Positions 1-8,205 of a stretch of DNA of 64,000 bases are shown piece by piece. This stretch comes from UBA7672 sp041398245 (GTDB lineage: Bacteria; Pseudomonadota; Alphaproteobacteria; Caulobacterales; Hyphomonadaceae): contig JAWKVC010000009.1 of NCBI GenBank assembly GCA_041398245.1, positions 62,001 to 126,000 of the forward strand. Reading direction: 5' to 3'. Each line of letters opens with the position of its first letter. The stretch's first letter is position 1. A program made the position numbers and the translations under genes. Under the pieces are notes generated by a model that saw nothing but the letters and a program-made list of their open reading frames with translations, was not told the DNA's origin and made no database searches.

Positions 1-141
1 GGCGTGCGCCTCGAGAATGCGCTGGACGAGGACTACGCGACCCGCGTCGCCGCAGGCGTTGTCGATGGCGGCGGGCCGATCCTGGTCAGCAATCGCGGCG
101 TGCCCCAGACGCTGCGGGTAACCTATACCTACGACTTCTAG
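1..141 (+). CDS. TonB-dependent receptor, C-terminal end only (partial)
   Basis: The first 46 codons are open in frame 1 and end in TAG. The translation contains LENALDEDY followed by GVPQTLRVTYTYDF at the very end. TonB-dependent outer-membrane receptors typically finish with an (N)LxDxxY stretch, a GxPRT-like turn and a last beta strand ending in Phe, and all three are seen here. The rest of the gene lies upstream of the window, so the substrate cannot be judged. The PepSY membrane protein that follows on the same strand is a frequent partner of siderophore receptors, which makes an iron role plausible but inferred. Confidence 0.72.
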   Translation, partial: GVRLENALDEDYATRVAAGVVDGGGPILVSNRGVPQTLRVTYTYDF

Positions 142-207
142 TCATGGGGACGGGCCGCTGCCTCTCTTCCTCCCCGAAGGGGCGGCGGCCCGGATGAGGT
201 CATGGTC

Positions 208-1662
208 ATGAAGGCGCTCATCGTCATTCATCGCTATGTCGGCGTCGTGCTGGGCGTGATCATGACGCTGTGGTGCGCCTCCGGCTTCGTGATGATGTAT
301 CAGGGGTATCCGGAAACGACGCTGGCGGAGCGCCGGGCCGGTCTGGCTCCGCTGGACCTGACGCAGTGCTGTGCGAATGTTCCCCTTCCCGACGATGCGT
401 CCGCCAATGGCCTGCGCATCGAGATGTTGAATGGCGCGCCCGTCATCCGCATGCCGGGTCCGGACGGCGGCCTGGCGTTCGACGCGCGTTCCGGGCAGAC
501 GATCGGGGTGCTTGATGAAGCCGGCGTGCGTTCCGTCGCGAATGAATTCGCCAAGGGCAACGGGATTGCCGGCGAGATAGCAAAACTGGAGCAGATCCGC
601 GCGGACCAGTGGGTCGTGTCGGGCGCGCGGCAGCAACCGCTGTGGCGCGCTGCATTCGATGATCCGGGCGCCACACTGGTCTATGTCAACGCCACATCGG
701 GTCAGGTGGTGCAGGACGCCAATGCGCACGAGCGGGTCTGGAACTGGCTCGGCGCCATCCCGCACTGGCTCTATCCGCAGATCCTGCGCGAGAACCAGCA
801 GCTCTGGTCGCAGGCCGTCATCTGGCTGTCGGCGATCGGCTGCTTCCTCGTCATCACAGGCATGGTGATCGGTTTCATCCGCCTGCGGGGCAAGTCCGGC
901 AGATGGTGGCCCTACCGCAACCGCCCGATGTGGATGTGGCACCACGTGTTCGGAACCTTCGCAGGCGTTCTGGTCCTGACCTGGACCTTCTCCGGCCTGC
1001 TGACCATGCAACCCTGGGGTTTGTTCGAGAAGGAACCGCCGGTTGCGCGCAGCGACATCAGCGGAAGCATGACATGGGGCGGCGCCCGCGCGGTGATTGA
1101 ACGGGCGGCGCAGGAACCATCCCTGGCCGGCGCAGTCGCGATGCGCGCCGCGCCTTTCATGGGGCGGCCCTATCTTGTAGCGACAATGCCCGACGGCTCC
1201 GAGGTGCGCGTCGGCGCCGAGGGCTTTGCGCCACTGAACGAACAGGAAATTGTATCCGGCCTGACGGCAAGCGGCGGGCTACTGGCCGTAGGCAAGCTCG
1301 ACCTCCTGACGGAAGAAGACGACTACCATTACGGCCACAAGCGCGAGGTTGCGCTGCCTGTCTGGCGCGTGACCCTTAGCGATCCGGATGAGACGCGCGT
1401 CTACATTAACGCAACGACAGGCGACGCCCGCATCGTTGGCGCGACGGCAAAAAGTTATCGCTGGCTGGAAAGCGGCCTGCACAGCCTCGACTTCTCGTTC
1501 CTCCGCGCGCGCCCTTTGTGGGACGTCGTCACGCTCGTGCTGATGGCGCTTGTCACCATCGCCTGCGCGACCGGCGCGTGGATGTCGTTCACGCGCATCG
1601 GCCAGGACGTCTCACGCCTCAGGGCGTTCTTCCAGCGCAGGAAATCCGGACCCATGGCTTAG
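208..1662 (+). CDS. PepSY-associated TM (PiuB-like) inner-membrane protein
   Basis: The 484-residue product has four clear membrane segments: one at the N-terminus containing HRYVGVVLG, a pair in the middle (AVIWLSAIGCFLVI and HHVFGTFAGVLVL), and one near the C-terminus. Two soluble PepSY-like loops lie between them. This layout is that of the PepSY-TM/PiuB family, whose members often sit beside TonB-dependent siderophore receptors and are thought to act in iron release or reduction; that role is inferred here. ATG at 208 is preferred over ATG at 202 because GAGG at 196-199 is then eight bases upstream. A strong hairpin follows the stop codon. Confidence 0.8.
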   Translation: MKALIVIHRYVGVVLGVIMTLWCASGFVMMYQGYPETTLAERRAGLAPLDLTQCCANVPLPDDASANGLRIEMLNGAPVIRMPGPDGGLAFDARSGQTIGVLDEAGVRSVANEFAKGNGIAGEIAKLEQIRADQWVVSGARQQPLWRAAFDDPGATLVYVNATSGQVVQDANAHERVWNWLGAIPHWLYPQILRENQQLWSQAVIWLSAIGCFLVITGMVIGFIRLRGKSGRWWPYRNRPMWMWHHVFGTFAGVLVLTWTFSGLLTMQPWGLFEKEPPVARSDISGSMTWGGARAVIERAAQEPSLAGAVAMRAAPFMGRPYLVATMPDGSEVRVGAEGFAPLNEQEIVSGLTASGGLLAVGKLDLLTEEDDYHYGHKREVALPVWRVTLSDPDETRVYINATTGDARIVGATAKSYRWLESGLHSLDFSFLRARPLWDVVTLVLMALVTIACATGAWMSFTRIGQDVSRLRAFFQRRKSGPMA

Positions 1663-1702
1663 CCCTCGCTCTCCTCCTCCTGTAGGGATGGCCATGCAAA
1701 CT

Positions 1703-1738
1703 GCCGCCGCGGATTTTCATCCGCGGCGGCTTCTTGTT
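1703..1738 (+). terminator. Intrinsic terminator after the PepSY gene
   Basis: A perfect 12-bp stem (1703-1714 with 1719-1730) closes a TTTC loop and is followed by TTCTTGTT. It lies between the convergent PepSY gene and hslO. The T-rich side favours stopping plus-strand transcription, although the stem could act both ways. Confidence 0.7.
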
Positions 1739-1753
1739 GGCTGTGATGCCTGG

Positions 1754-2686
1754 CTAGAGGCCGTCCACGTCGAAGCGGTAAACGCGGCCACAGAACTGGC
1801 AGTCCGCCGTGATCGCGCCATCGGCGTCGGCGAGCGACTTGATCTCGCCGCGGTCCATCTGGGCAATGGTGGCCAGCAGCTTCTCTTCGGAACAGGTGCA
1901 CTTGTCCGAAAGCGGCCTGGGCGCTTCCAGCCGCACGCCGGACTCGTGGAACAGGCGGAACAGCAGCGTGCCGGACGACAGATCCGGATCGACCAGTTCG
2001 ATATCCTCGACGGTATCGAACAGATGGCGGGCATTGTCCCACGGCTCGTCGGTCGCGCCGCGCGCGGCATCGCCGGCAACCTGCTGGATCAGCGCGCCGC
2101 CCGACCGCCAGCGTTTCGTGCCGCCGGGTTCGGAGACTTCAGCCACGGCGAGACGCACACGTGTCGGCACCTGCTCGGACTGCGAGAACCACATCTGCGC
2201 ACAATCGGCGAGCGTCGCGCCCTCGATCGGGACCATGCTTTGCCAGGGCGACTGGTCGGGATCGGTCGGCTGGAGCATGAGCGCCATCACGCCGCGCCCG
2301 AGCGCCTGCGGAATGTGCGGCCGCTGACCCTTGTTGACGCGCTCAAGGTTCTCCCACTTTTCCTTGTTGAGACGCAGATAGCCGCGCACGCCGCCATCCG
2401 AGCGCGCCTCGGCGACCAGCAGCGAGACGGGGCCTTCGCCCTGCGCCTGCACCAGCACCTTGCCGTCGAACTTGAGCGAGGCCGAGACCAGAACGGCCAG
2501 CGTCACCGCCTCGCCAAGGAGGTAAGCGGCCCAGCGCGGATAGTCATGGCGCTTCAGGATGGGGTCGAGCACGCCATCGCCGAGCCGCGCGATGCGGCCC
2601 CGGACGGACGTGTCTTCAATCTGGAAGGAGGCGACGAAATCGTCGCCTGCACCCAGGAGATCGTGTTGCACGGAAATTTCGGCCAT
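1754..2686 (-). CDS. hslO: Redox-regulated chaperone Hsp33
   Basis: The 310-residue protein matches Hsp33, a cytoplasmic holdase switched on by oxidation and unfolding. The C-terminal redox switch is complete: Cys263-x-Cys265 (KCTCSEE) and Cys296-x-x-Cys299 (CQFCG), the CxC and CxxC zinc ligands of the family. The N-terminal part has the family stretch LKFDGKVLVQAQGEGPVSLL. The start chosen is ATG at 2686; an ATG at 2713 adds nine residues and neither has a good ribosome site. Synteny with argF and argD is common in alphaproteobacteria, but here folE and a BLUF gene sit in between on the other strand. Confidence 0.93.
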   Translation of the reverse strand: MAEISVQHDLLGAGDDFVASFQIEDTSVRGRIARLGDGVLDPILKRHDYPRWAAYLLGEAVTLAVLVSASLKFDGKVLVQAQGEGPVSLLVAEARSDGGVRGYLRLNKEKWENLERVNKGQRPHIPQALGRGVMALMLQPTDPDQSPWQSMVPIEGATLADCAQMWFSQSEQVPTRVRLAVAEVSEPGGTKRWRSGGALIQQVAGDAARGATDEPWDNARHLFDTVEDIELVDPDLSSGTLLFRLFHESGVRLEAPRPLSDKCTCSEEKLLATIAQMDRGEIKSLADADGAITADCQFCGRVYRFDVDGL

Positions 2687-2881
2687 GCCGGAGGGGCTAC
2701 CATGTAAGGACATGCGCGCCAAATGGGGTCGAAGGCCGCGCCATTCAACCGGGCGGCGACCTTGTGACCCTGTCCGGCAGGATTCACCAACTTTCAGGTG
2801 AGACGAACAGCCTGGCGATGCGTACAAGGGTCGGAAAGGGACCGGAACAACCCGGCCCGCGCCATGGGAGAGTTGCCCCGC

Positions 2882-3619
2882 ATGAGCGACAGGACAAAGA
2901 CGCCCGCCCCGCGCAGCCCGGCTCAGGCGCCGGCGGACGCCAACCAGCCCGTCTCGGCCCGTATCCGCGCCCGTATCCAGAAGGCGAAGCGTCGCTTCCA
3001 CGCCAACGACAACATTGCCGGGTTTATCCTCCCCGGAGAGATGGAGGCCCTGCAGGCGGAGGTCGAAGACCGGCTCAAGGGCGTGCTCGACAGCCTCGTG
3101 ATCGATACCGAAAGCGACCACAACACCAATGAGACGGCCAAGCGCGTCGCCAAGATGTACCTCACCGAGGTGTTCAAGGGCCGCTATACACCCGAGCCAT
3201 CGCTGACCGAGTTTCCCAACATCGAGTCGCTGAACGAGTTGATGATCGTCGGGCCGATTACGGTGCGTTCGGCCTGTTCGCACCACCTCTGCCCCATCAT
3301 GGGGCGGCTGTGGATCGGCCTGATGCCGAACGAGCATTCAAACCTGATCGGGTTGTCCAAGTATTCGCGGCTGGCGGAATGGGTGATGTCCCGGCCGCAG
3401 ATCCAGGAAGAAGCCATCACGCAGATGGCTGAACTGTTGCTCGACAAGGTGCGTCCTGATGGACTTGCCGTCGTGATGGAGGCGGATCACTTCTGCATGC
3501 ACTGGCGCGGCGTCCGTGATAACCAGACCAAGATGATCAATTCGGTGATGCGCGGCTCGTTCCTGAAGGATCATACGCTGCGCCGCGAGTTTCTGTCGCT
3601 GCTGAACCTGAAGGACTGA
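2882..3619 (+). CDS. folE: GTP cyclohydrolase I (FolE)
   Basis: The enzyme converts GTP to dihydroneopterin triphosphate, the first step of folate and other pterin synthesis. The 245-residue product shows the catalytic zinc ligands Cys132 and His135 in RSACSHHLCPIMG and Cys205 in HFCMHWRGV, matching Cys110, His113 and Cys181 of E. coli FolE in order and near-identical spacing. The first 40 or so residues are a basic, proline-rich extension. Start ATG at 2882 has GGGAGAG about nine bases upstream. The stop codon TGA (3617-3619) overlaps the ATG of the following BLUF gene by one base, which indicates translational coupling. Confidence 0.93.
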   Translation: MSDRTKTPAPRSPAQAPADANQPVSARIRARIQKAKRRFHANDNIAGFILPGEMEALQAEVEDRLKGVLDSLVIDTESDHNTNETAKRVAKMYLTEVFKGRYTPEPSLTEFPNIESLNELMIVGPITVRSACSHHLCPIMGRLWIGLMPNEHSNLIGLSKYSRLAEWVMSRPQIQEEAITQMAELLLDKVRPDGLAVVMEADHFCMHWRGVRDNQTKMINSVMRGSFLKDHTLRREFLSLLNLKD

Positions 3620-4053
3620 TGGCAATGCTTGTTCGCTGCCTCTATGCCAGTCGCGCCGCCGCCGGAACCGGCTCCGCCGTGCTCGACGACATTCTCGCCC
3701 AGTCACGCCGCAACAATCCCAAACAGGGCATTACGGGACTCCTCTGCGTATCGAACGACGTGTTCATCCAGCTGCTTGAGGGTGGCCGCGACGAGGTGTG
3801 CGAACTCTATAACGCCATCGTCCGCGACACGCGCCACGAGCACGTCCGCCTTCTGGCTTATGAGGAGATCAGTCAGCGCCAGTTCGGAAACTGGACGATG
3901 GGCCAGGTGAACCTCGCAAAGGTGAACCCCAGCGTGCTGCTCAAATACTTCAAGCGCGCCGAGCTCGATCCCTTCCATGCATCGGGCGCTGCGACGCTGG
4001 CGCTGTTGCACGAGCTGGTGGCGTCAGCCTCGATCATCGGCCGCGGAGAATAG
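3619..4053 (+). CDS. BLUF-domain blue-light sensor
   Basis: This 144-residue protein is a short, single-domain BLUF (sensor of blue light using FAD) protein. The residues that run the photocycle in AppA (Tyr21, Asn45, Gln63, Trp104, Met106) have exact counterparts at Tyr9, Asn33, Gln51, Trp92 and Met94, with identical spacings of 24, 18, 41 and 2. Other family marks are QGITGLL, FIQLLEGG and DTRHEHV. There is no output domain after the BLUF fold, only about 45 mostly helical residues, so it probably signals by contacting a partner. The start overlaps the folE stop (TGATG), so it is expected to be made together with FolE. Confidence 0.92.
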   Translation: MAMLVRCLYASRAAAGTGSAVLDDILAQSRRNNPKQGITGLLCVSNDVFIQLLEGGRDEVCELYNAIVRDTRHEHVRLLAYEEISQRQFGNWTMGQVNLAKVNPSVLLKYFKRAELDPFHASGAATLALLHELVASASIIGRGE

Positions 4054-4066
4054 CCCGGCAGCGGGA

Positions 4067-4987
4067 CTAGCCCCGGAGGCACCACTCCAGGATCGCCTTC
4101 TGGGCGTGGAGGCGGTTTTCGGCCTCGTCGAACACCAGCGACTGCGGACCGTCGATGACGTCCGCATCGACTTCCTCGCCGCGGTGCGCCGGCAGACAGT
4201 GCAGGAACTTCGCGCCGCCATTGGCGTGGCGCATCAGATCACTGCTTACCTTGTAAGCTGCCAGATCGGCCAGGCGCTTGTCCGCATCCTTGTCGCCCAT
4301 CGAGACGAACGTATCCGCCACCACAACGTCGGCACCGGCGACGGCTTCGCGCGGGTCGCGATAGAGATCGATGCGGCCCTGTTCGCTGCGCGCGCGCTCG
4401 ACATCGGCCATGTCCGGATCATATCCCGCCGGCGTGCCGACCGCGAGCGAGAAGCCGAATTTGGGCGCGGCATGGATGAAGCTGGCGGTGACATTGTTGC
4501 CATCGCCAACCCACGCGATGCGCGCGCCTTTCAGCGTAAGCCCCGCTTCCTCCAGCGTCTGGAGGTCCGCCATGATCTGGCAGGGATGCGACTTCTCCGT
4601 GAGGCCGTTGATGACCGGCACGCTCGCCGCTTCCGACAGCGCCACGACATCCGCATGGCGGTTGGCGCGGATCATGATCGCATCGACATAGCGCGAGAGA
4701 ACCCGCGCCGTGTCTTCCACCGTCTCGCCACGGCTGATCTGGGAATCCGACGCGGTCAGGATGAGCGCCGATCCGCCCAGCTGGCGGATCGCCATGTCGA
4801 AAGACACGCGCGTGCGCGTCGAGTTCTTCTCGAAGATCATCGCAAGCGTGCGGCCGGCGAGCGGCGCATCCGGGTCGGTCGTTCCTTTCGGCAATCCCTT
4901 GCGGGCCGCCTTGCGCAACTTGGCGCTGTCCAGAATCGACCTCAGTTCGCCCGGCGAGATGGGCCACAGGTCAAGAAAGTGGTTCAT
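4067..4987 (-). CDS. argF: Ornithine carbamoyltransferase
   Basis: The 306-residue enzyme joins carbamoyl phosphate and ornithine to give citrulline in arginine synthesis. The carbamoyl-phosphate motif STRTR is at residues 56-60, the second binding motif HPCQ at 134-137 and the ornithine-site motif HCLP at 263-266. The start ATG at 4987 lies inside the ATGA that also contains the argD stop, so argF is translationally coupled to argD upstream. It converges on the BLUF gene with a 13-base gap. The reading frame is clean, in contrast to argD. Confidence 0.95.
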   Translation of the reverse strand: MNHFLDLWPISPGELRSILDSAKLRKAARKGLPKGTTDPDAPLAGRTLAMIFEKNSTRTRVSFDMAIRQLGGSALILTASDSQISRGETVEDTARVLSRYVDAIMIRANRHADVVALSEAASVPVINGLTEKSHPCQIMADLQTLEEAGLTLKGARIAWVGDGNNVTASFIHAAPKFGFSLAVGTPAGYDPDMADVERARSEQGRIDLYRDPREAVAGADVVVADTFVSMGDKDADKRLADLAAYKVSSDLMRHANGGAKFLHCLPAHRGEEVDADVIDGPQSLVFDEAENRLHAQKAILEWCLRG

Positions 4988-6177
4988 GCCCCGGCAGCCG
5001 TCATCATGCTGGAGAACTGCTGATCGATGATGTCGATGGCCTGACGCACATCGGCTTCGGTGACGACCAGCGTGGAGGAGCAAGGCGCAGCGTGTTGTTG
5101 CTTACCGTGCCGACCAGAAGACCGCGCTCGGTGTTTCGCCGCGCAGCGGCATCGGATCATCACGCATGCGCAGGCCGCGAAGCAGGCCGGAGCCGGTGAT
5201 GTCCAGCACCAGTTCGGGATAGCGGCCCTTCAGGCTTTCAAGGCCCTGCTGCATCGAACCCGCGACGCGGCGCACCTGCTCAAGAAAACCTTCGCCGGTC
5301 ATCACATCGAGCACGGCGTTACCCACGGCCATGGCGAGCGGACCGCCGCCGAAGGTCGTGCCGTGGATGCCTGGCTACGCTGGAAGCAGCCTGCGTCGCC
5401 AAGCAGATTGGCGCCCATCGGGAAGCCACCGCCAATGCCCTCCCTTGGCTGCAGCCAGCAGGTCCGGCTCGGCGCTGTCGATCCACTGGTGATGAAACAG
5501 CTTGCCGGTGGCCTCGCGCCGCACTGGAATCTCGTCATAGATCAGCAGCACGCCACTCTCATTGCACAGCTTGCGCAGCGTGCGCAGGGTCGTGGTCGGC
5601 TTCACGCACGCCGCCCTCGCCCTGCACGGGCTCGATCATGATTGGCGGCGAGATCCGGCTTCACGATTTCAGCCTTGAGCGCGTCGACGTCTTCCTACGG
5701 ATGGAGCGGAAATCGGGCAGGCGCGGGCCGAAGCCCTCGCGGTACTTTTCCTCGCGCGCCCGTATTGATGCCGCCAAGCGTACGGCCATGGAACGAGCCT
5801 TCGAACGACAGGATGCCGATGCGATCCGCCTGGCCCTTCGACCAGTGATAGCGGCGCGCGATCTTGATGCAGCCCTCGATCGATTCAGCGCCCGAATTGG
5901 TGAAGAAGGCAAAGTCGGCGAATGTCAGATCGACATAGCGCTGCGCCAGCCGCTCCTGTCCCGGCACGCGGAACATGTTCGACGTGTGCCAGAGCTTGTT
6001 GGCCTGCTCGGTCAGCGCCTTCACCAGCGCAGGGTGGCAATGACCCAGCGAGTTGACGGCAATGCCCGCGATGAAGTCGAGGTAGGGCTTTCCGTCGGCG
6101 TCATACATGCGCACGCCTTCGCCTCGCTCGAACACGACCGGGCTCGGGCCGTAGACGGGAAGCACTGCGTTGGACAT
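4984..6177 (-). pseudogene. argD: Acetylornithine aminotransferase, with about ten frameshifts in its 3' part
   Basis: ArgD is a PLP enzyme of arginine synthesis and in many bacteria also performs the N-succinyl-diaminopimelate aminotransferase step before DapE. The first 140 or so codons are clean (NSGAESIEG, FEGSFHGRTLGG) from ATG at 6177 with AAGGAG eight bases upstream. After about 5762 the ArgD-like sequence continues only by changing frame again and again: EKYREGFGPRLPDF, EDVDALKAEIVKPDLAA, MIEPVQGEGGVR, CNESGVLLIYDEI, AAAKG then IGGGFPMGA, MAVGNAVLDVM, TEADVRQAIDIID. I count about ten one- or two-base shifts. The total span, 1194 bases, is still a whole number of codons of normal length and the end overlaps argF. 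This looks more like poor consensus sequence than true decay. Confidence 0.8.
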
Positions 6178-6319
6178 GGGGGCATCTCCTTTGGTGACGC
6201 CAGCTGACGAAAGAATAAAGACTCCTGACCTTGTTCAAGGGCCAATCGGAAAGCGCGCTGAATGAGGCCGAACACCCCGGGTGTCAATGAAAATAGGGGC
6301 CGCCGGCGCTCCCGCGGCA

Positions 6320-7162
6320 TCAGGCTTTCAGCTTGTAGCCTGCCTTCAGCAGCCGCCAGCAGACAAAGCACAACGCCAGCGTGATCACGGCGCTCATCAC
6401 GCCGCCGAACACCAGATCGCCTTCGGCATGGCCCGTGAACCCGTACCGGAAGCCGTCGATCATCTGGAAGAAGGGGTTGAAGTGGCTGATCGTTACAAAC
6501 GTCTCGGGAAGACGCCCGATGGGATAGAATGTTCCCGACAGCATGGTCAGCGGCATGATGACAAAATTCTGAACCGCGGCCATGTGGTCGAACTTGTCGG
6601 CCCAGATGCCGCCGATCAGGCCCACCGCGCCCATGAACAGCGAGGCCACGACCGAGAAGTAGATCACCGCCCAGACATTCGCGACGTGGAAGGGCGTGAT
6701 CTGCATGATCCAGATGGCGGCATAGGCGACGAACCCGACCAGCACGCCGCGCGTGACCGCGCCGGAGAGGAAGCCGAGCGTGAGTTCACCCGGCGACAGC
6801 GGCGGCATCAGGAAGTCGACTGAATTGCCCTGGACCTTGGCGATGATGAGCGAGGACGACGTATTGGCGAAGGCGTTGTTGAGGATCGCCATCATCACGA
6901 CGCCGGGCGCAAGGAAGGTTGCGAACGGCACGCCGCCGACGATCCCGCCATTGCCCTGCCCGAACGCCAGCTTGAAGACGAACAGCATCAGAAGGCTGGA
7001 GACGACCGGCGCAAACAGCGTCTGCATCCCCACCTTCCAGAAGCGGCGGGTCTCGCGCAGGCAAAGCGTCCAGAGGCCAAGCCAGTTGATGGCACCGTAC
7101 TGACGGGGTCTCAGTTGGCCCTGCGGGGCGTCAATGGGAGGGCGGGTCAGCGTCTGGTCCAT
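6320..7162 (-). CDS. ABC-2 type transporter permease
   Basis: The 280-residue protein has about six hydrophobic segments and the ABC-2 membrane-domain pattern, including the amphipathic N-terminal part (LWTLCLRETRRFWKV), a central NAFANTSSSLI stretch, and PLTMLSGTFYPIGRLP near the fifth helix, which is typical of YadH-like exporters. No ATP-binding subunit is adjacent. A fitting ATPase gene lies at 29347-30303 on the same strand, 22 kb away, and could be its partner (inferred). The cargo is unknown. The upstream region is shared with the gcrA control region on the other strand. Confidence 0.85.
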   Translation of the reverse strand: MDQTLTRPPIDAPQGQLRPRQYGAINWLGLWTLCLRETRRFWKVGMQTLFAPVVSSLLMLFVFKLAFGQGNGGIVGGVPFATFLAPGVVMMAILNNAFANTSSSLIIAKVQGNSVDFLMPPLSPGELTLGFLSGAVTRGVLVGFVAYAAIWIMQITPFHVANVWAVIYFSVVASLFMGAVGLIGGIWADKFDHMAAVQNFVIMPLTMLSGTFYPIGRLPETFVTISHFNPFFQMIDGFRYGFTGHAEGDLVFGGVMSAVITLALCFVCWRLLKAGYKLKA

Positions 7163-7571
7163 CGGGTCTGTTTACGCCTCCTGCCTTCCGAGGCCATGGA
7201 AATGTTGTCTTGAAGGCCATGCCGCAAGTCCGCGCCCACGCCCTCACCATGCCCGCGCAGGCTGGATGGGGAATTATCCACGACCGGACGGTATCCAGAG
7301 GCCAATGAGTCCAAACCGAGTCCGCTTCGCGAACTTCCCCCGAAAGTTGAGTCCGGCCGGCCACAACCTGGATCAACCCGCTCCGCGGCTCCGTGACTCA
7401 GTTGGCCTGTGTACAACCTCAATATATTGATTTACCTGTTGAGAAGCGCCACCGCATATTGCGGCCCGTAAGGCTGCAGCTACTATTCCTAGAACTTGGG
7501 AAAGGGGCAGGCGCAGCACCGACCTATATCTAGTGTCTTGCGCGATTCCCTAAGGCTGTGGAGAGAGATTC
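7163..7571. promoter_or_regulatory. Divergent intergenic control region upstream of gcrA
   Basis: This 409-base stretch holds no credible gene. It contains a DnaA-box-like site (7274-7282) and six GANTC sites at 7307, 7318, 7349, 7395, 7544 and 7567, the last ending directly before the gcrA ATG. Six sites in 265 bases is several times the density expected for this base composition. Around 7425-7460 it turns AT-rich (AATATATTGATTTACC), a likely promoter core for gcrA. In Caulobacter, gcrA is activated by DnaA and its promoter responds to CcrM methylation at GANTC, so the same wiring is inferred here. Confidence 0.6.
7274..7282 (+). promoter_or_regulatory. Putative DnaA box
   Basis: TTATCCACG differs from the DnaA consensus TTATCCACA only at the last base. 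It sits about 290 bases upstream of gcrA, a known DnaA target in Caulobacter. Confidence 0.5.
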
Positions 7572-8105
7572 ATGGGCTGGACCGAAGAACGCGTAGCGGA
7601 ACTGAAGAAACTCTGGGCCGAAGGGCACAGTGCGAGCCAGATTGCCAAGCGTCTTGGGTCCGTCACCCGCAACGCGGTTATCGGCAAGGTTCACCGGCTG
7701 GGGCTCTCCGGCCGGGCGACTCCGTCCCGCCCCGTGAAGCGCCCGCCGCGTCTCGCGCGTCCGAAGCCGCAGCCGATGCCGCGTCAGGCTTCCGCCGCGC
7801 CGCGCCAGTCGACGGTCCTCGCCGTCCGCCCGGAGCCCGCGCACACCCACATCACAGAGGCCGAGGCCAATATCGAGCCGCAGCGCCTGCCCAATGGCGA
7901 CATGGTCACGGTGCTGACCGTGAAGGACTCCATGTGCAAGTGGCCGATCGGCGATCCGGCTGAAGCCACGTTCGGCTTCTGCGGCCACGCCACGCAGGAA
8001 GGCTCGCCCTACTGCGCCGAGCACGCCCGCGTCGCCTTCCAGCCCGCCAAGAAGCGCGAACGTCGCGCCCGCGAGTTCGACTACATCCAGCGCCTGGCTG
8101 GCTGA
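7572..8105 (+). CDS. gcrA: Cell-cycle regulator GcrA
   Basis: GcrA binds sigma-70 RNA polymerase and stimulates promoters bearing methylated GANTC sites in the alphaproteobacterial cell cycle. The 177-residue product begins with the invariant GcrA helix-turn-helix region: MGWTEERV, SASQIAKRLG and TRNAVIGKVHRLGLSGR (about residues 1-48). A Pro/Arg-rich linker follows, and the C-terminal sigma-binding part contains CKWPIGDP, FGFCGH and YCAEHARVAFQP with the usual cysteines and histidines. The start is fixed by the MGWT start shared by the family. It is a single-gene unit ended by a strong hairpin. Confidence 0.96.
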   Translation: MGWTEERVAELKKLWAEGHSASQIAKRLGSVTRNAVIGKVHRLGLSGRATPSRPVKRPPRLARPKPQPMPRQASAAPRQSTVLAVRPEPAHTHITEAEANIEPQRLPNGDMVTVLTVKDSMCKWPIGDPAEATFGFCGHATQEGSPYCAEHARVAFQPAKKRERRAREFDYIQRLAG

Positions 8106-8147
8106 TCCTATCCGTACACGCTGACGAGTTTCTCGCCCGCGACGGCG

Positions 8148-8188
8148 CCGCCCCGGAGTCCAGCTGGATTCCGGGGCGGTTTCCTTTT
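8148..8188 (+). terminator. Intrinsic terminator after gcrA
   Basis: A 16-bp stem with one G-T pair, centred on AGCT (8148-8179), is followed by TTTCCTTTT. It lies between gcrA and the convergent MFS gene. Two GANTC sites, at 8156 and 8167, lie within the stem. Confidence 0.8.
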
Positions 8189-8205
8189 GCGCGGGGCTGG
8201 CGCGT

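Noticed and set aside
6268..6285. Short palindrome ACACC-CCG-GGTGT between argD and the ABC permease
   Set aside because: Only five paired bases and no T run; too weak to call an operator or terminator.
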